Shown here: in pieces, positions 6,564 to 8,131 of the stretch
Layout: every line of letters begins with the position of its first letter
Numbering within the stretch: position 1 is the first letter of the stretch
Source: Lentisphaeria bacterium
GTDB taxonomy: Bacteria > Verrucomicrobiota > Lentisphaeria > JABSQK01 > UBA12247
DNA length: 8,131 bases
Assembly (NCBI GenBank): GCA_003477185.1
Contig: DMTJ01000078.1
Location: 1 to 8,131, forward strand
Direction of reading: 5' to 3'
Notes under the pieces: generated by a model
What the model saw: the letters and a program-made list of their open reading frames with translations, nothing else
What the model was told of the DNA's origin: nothing
Database searches by the model: none
Position numbers and translations under genes: made by a program

Positions 6564-7403
6564 TTAATCGTTGCTGGCAGCGGCCCGTTTCTGAATGCCG
6601 GCCGTAGCAGTTTGGGCCATGCGGCGCACCACTGCCTTGTCACTTTTGGCGAGGGTAGCGAGATGTGGAAGTGCAGCGGCCGTGCCGATGTCCGCAAGGG
6701 CCTGGCAGGCAATGTCGTAGTGCCCCTCTTGGAGCAAACGAATTGCCTCCGCTTCCCCTGCCAGTCCCGCGGCCCGCAAGGCATGCAACACCGCAAGCGG
6801 GTCGAGGTCAATCTGTTCAGCCAGCGCCCGTAATTCTGCCAGGTCCGGCTTCGTCCGAATCGTGACTTGCGCGCTCGCGGTGCGCTTTCCTCTGTCGAGC
6901 GCCCTAGTCAGGCGGGACTGTGCCGCTGCATCCAGGACTGGTATGAGCTGCTCAACAACGGCGCTTTGCTGCTCTGGTGATAGCTGGTGTAGCGCTTGGA
7001 TTGCATGGGAATCGCACGACGCTTTCAGCTCGGTCACCAAGCATTCCAACGCGAGCTCCGTCCCGTTCCTGGCAAGCGCTGAGAGTGCGGCCCCGCGGGC
7101 ATGCGTCTTTGCGGACTTCGCAAATTCGCAGAGCGGTGTGACGGCGGCGGCGGTTTGCCAAGCACCGAGGGCATCCGCTGCGCCGCGTTGGATCATAGGA
7201 TCGCCTTCCGTTAGGAGGCGCACCAATACTGCGGACACTTCCTTGCGGCTCTCAGCCACCACCGAAAGTCGCTTGAGTTTCAGCAGAGCCACGCGAGTTT
7301 TGGCCGGCTCGTTCGAGCGCAAGTCTGCTAGGAGACCACTTATGTCGCCGAACCCGGTCAGCGGAGCAATCAGCAGACTCAGAATTAAACACGTCTTCAC
7401 CAT
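6564..7403 (-). CDS. Exported HEAT-repeat protein
   Basis: A 279-residue protein with an export signal and tandem two-helix repeats, likely a periplasmic or membrane-tethered binding scaffold. From the chosen start, MVKTCLILSLLIAPLTGFGD (1-20) is a short signal peptide with one Lys and a hydrophobic core. HEAT-like units follow at about 55-85 (with RGAADALGAW), 86-115 (with ARGAALSALARNG), 116-140 and 143-170. A last pair lies at 230-272, where ALPHLATLAKSDKAVVRRMA is the clearest. A less regular linker lies at 175-200. The frame is also open upstream to an ATG at 7448, but the ATG at 7403 has GAGG seven bases ahead and gives a proper signal peptide, so it is preferred. It heads the operon with the GIDE and giant genes. 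The ligand is unknown. Confidence 0.82.
   Translation of the reverse strand: MVKTCLILSLLIAPLTGFGDISGLLADLRSNEPAKTRVALLKLKRLSVVAESRKEVSAVLVRLLTEGDPMIQRGAADALGAWQTAAAVTPLCEFAKSAKTHARGAALSALARNGTELALECLVTELKASCDSHAIQALHQLSPEQQSAVVEQLIPVLDAAAQSRLTRALDRGKRTASAQVTIRTKPDLAELRALAEQIDLDPLAVLHALRAAGLAGEAEAIRLLQEGHYDIACQALADIGTAAALPHLATLAKSDKAVVRRMAQTATAGIQKRAAASND
7108..7124. repeat. Iterated palindrome copy 13
   Basis: TTTGCG-GACTT-CGCAAA, exact core with six-base arms, encoding F-A-K-S-A-K within the HEAT-repeat gene. Confidence 0.85.
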
Positions 7404-7424
7404 CAAGCAGCCTCGCAGTGGATC

Positions 7425-7437
7425 GGGGCACGGCCCC
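7425..7437 (-). other. Small GC hairpin in the HEAT gene leader
   Basis: GGGGC and GCCCC are separated by three bases, about 20 bases upstream of the HEAT gene start and just before its ribosome-binding site. It would form in the mRNA leader. The five-base stem is short, so significance is doubtful. Confidence 0.3.
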
Positions 7438-7444
7438 AGTGATT

Positions 7445-7486
7445 GCAATAGTTGCTAACCTTGTCAAGCACGGGCGAAAGGTCAAG
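7445..7486 (-). promoter_or_regulatory. Weak promoter-like stretch with tandem CTTGAC before the HEAT-GIDE-giant operon
   Basis: Reading the minus strand, CTTGACC and CTTGACA lie 18 bases apart (TTGACC at 7485-7480, TTGACA at 7467-7462), the second being a perfect -35 hexamer. No good -10 box follows at 16-18 bases (AATCAC or CAATCA), so this is a location guess for the operon promoter. The doubled CTTGAC could also be an operator half-site pair. Confidence 0.25.
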
Positions 7487-7951
7487 CGTTGATGCCAAAG
7501 GTCGTTTTTCTTTCAAGTGGCGGTTTTAAGCGGCGCAGCCCTCGCGTCGCGCGGGCTTTGATAGTCCGCCAGAGCCAGCCGAAACTATCCGCCGTGAGGA
7601 CCCTGTCTGCAATTATTCCCCAGCGCTTGGCTGCCCTGCTATCAGTGTCTGGGCGGTTTGGCGCCGCCGTCTTTTACCCGGCTGTATCGTCACGGACAAC
7701 GCTAGTGGGGCACAGGTGGGAGGCGGAATTCAGTGATGCCCAGCGTAATGCTACGGATGCAGAGATAGTCGCATTCGCCTGCCTGTGCTTGCTGCAGAGC
7801 AACGGGAACTGGCTCCCATCCTTGCACGCATTGTAGAAGTTCGCACGAGGACATGCGGTTGACGCGCCATCCCTGCGGTCCCTTTCTCTCGAGGCCCAAG
7901 GCAACAATCAGAGCCTGCTACAGTTTGCGAGTGATTGCGACATCCGGCCCG

Positions 7952-7987
7952 GAGCGCTTCGGCGCGTGGCGTCATCGCACGAAGCTC
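7952..7987. terminator. Bulged stem-loop after the partial upstream gene
   Basis: GAGC-gc-TTCG (7952-7961) can pair with CGAAGCTC (7980-7987) around a GC-rich interior, starting eight bases beyond the stop of the gene that enters from the right. No T-run follows on the minus strand, so an intrinsic terminator is not well supported. It may be a degenerate terminator or simply a chance fold. Confidence 0.22.
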
Positions 7988-7994
7988 TTTGGAT

Positions 7995-8131
7995 CTACGG
8001 TTGACGAATGCATAGCTCTGCACCCAATAGGCTACCAAGAAAGTCTTTGATTTGACCTGAAGGCACGAAGAAGCCGAGGTGCCCGTCGTGGTGCACCACG
8101 CGGGATGGAAAGAACGCCACTCCGCTTCGCT
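7995..8131 (-). CDS. C-terminal fragment of an unidentified protein
   Basis: The last 44 codons of a gene that enters from the right edge and stops with TAG at 7997-7995. The peptide includes VAFFPSRVVHHDGHLGFFVP and then GQIKDFLGSLLGAELC, ending in IRQP. It is judged coding because its third codon positions over the first half are mostly G or C (for example TTC, CGC, GTG, CAC, GAC, CTC, GGC) and its composition is protein-like, unlike the other two minus-strand frames. The family is not recognised. The alternative is that the edge is noncoding, or that a plus-strand gene begins at the ATG at 8105. Confidence 0.42.
   Translation of the reverse strand, partial: RSGVAFFPSRVVHHDGHLGFFVPSGQIKDFLGSLLGAELCIRQP

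Larger units (their letters stand above)
7404..7994. other. Intergenic region without a convincing gene
   Basis: About 590 bases between two minus-strand genes. Short open frames exist on both strands (for example 7489-7836 plus, 7702-7899 minus and 7674-7907 minus), but they overlap each other, show no recognisable domain and none stands out by codon use. What can be seen is a bulged stem-loop near 7952-7987, a short hairpin with arms 7537-7541 and 7553-7557, a promoter-like stretch at 7445-7486, and a GGGGC/GCCCC hairpin (7425-7437) in the leader of the HEAT gene. A decayed gene cannot be excluded. Confidence 0.5.

Noticed and set aside
231..7124. CRISPR array or insertion sequence ends as an explanation for the repeated palindrome.
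   Set aside because: Spacing is irregular (28 to 2700 bases), copies are only 13-19 bases and lie within intact reading frames, with no transposase or cas gene in view.
7404..7448. Upstream ATG at 7448 as the start of the HEAT-repeat protein.
   Set aside because: It would bury the signal peptide behind 15 residues (MQSLGPCPDPLRGCL) and lies in a leader with a hairpin; the ATG at 7403 has a GAGG at good spacing.
6862..7458. A 198-codon plus-strand frame opposite the HEAT gene.
   Set aside because: Ser/Ala/Arg-rich antisense of a well-supported HEAT-repeat protein with a signal peptide; no recognisable domain.
7489..7836. A 115-codon plus-strand frame with an AAAGG upstream as a small gene.
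   Set aside because: No recognisable domain, unconvincing composition, and it competes with equally long minus-strand frames over the same bases.
7674..7907. Two overlapping minus-strand frames (7702-7899 and 7674-7907) as remnants of a gene.
   Set aside because: Neither shows a recognisable motif; the first needs a TTG start, and codon use does not separate the two.
8087..8100. Perfect 14-base palindrome CGTGGTGCACCACG.
   Set aside because: It falls in the likely coding end of the partial gene, where Val-Val-His-His codons (GTG GTG CAC CAC) give it automatically, and it is seen only once.

Overview
The window is high-GC bacterial DNA. Every gene I can support lies on the minus strand, so transcription runs from high to low coordinates. 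The gene types and codon use would fit a soil or freshwater bacterium with large envelope proteins. Acidobacteriota (Bryobacterales-like) is my best guess, with Planctomycetota or Verrucomicrobiota as alternatives. This is an inference; no marker gene is present.

Layout in transcription order: (1) 8131-7995, the last 44 codons of an unidentified gene that enters from the right edge. (2) 7994-7404, about 590 bases with no convincing gene, holding a bulged stem-loop after the first gene and a weak promoter-like stretch before the next. (3) 7403-6564, a secreted or periplasmic HEAT-repeat protein. (4) 6554-5862, a GIDE-domain (MULAN-like) membrane protein. (5) 5853-1084, a 1589-residue membrane protein whose N-terminal third resembles the DUF4175 type (three membrane segments, Ig-like domains, a PPDY motif and a DDHGL motif), followed by about 1100 residues of mostly helical Ala/Leu-rich sequence. 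(6) 998-1, a GT4-family glycosyltransferase cut by the left edge. Genes 3-5 are separated by only 8-9 bases and are almost certainly one operon. The glycosyltransferase follows after an 85-base gap and may share the transcript.

Taken together, genes 3-5 look like an envelope unit: a periplasmic repeat protein, a small two-membrane-segment protein and a very large membrane-anchored protein with an extracytoplasmic Ig-like and helical portion. The glycosyltransferase could act on a cell-surface glycan. The biochemical role of the unit is unknown.

The most unusual signal is at the DNA level. A 13-15 bp interrupted palindrome, TGCG-NASTN-CGCA (often extended to TTTGCG...CGCAAA), occurs nine times exactly and four more times with one mismatch, almost all inside coding sequence. 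In the glycosyltransferase gene it is read in all three codon phases, so it cannot be only a protein motif. In the giant gene all eight copies share one phase and encode Ala-(Glu/Lys/Asn)-(Phe/Ser)-Ala. This resembles a highly iterated palindrome of the HIP1 kind, but of different sequence.
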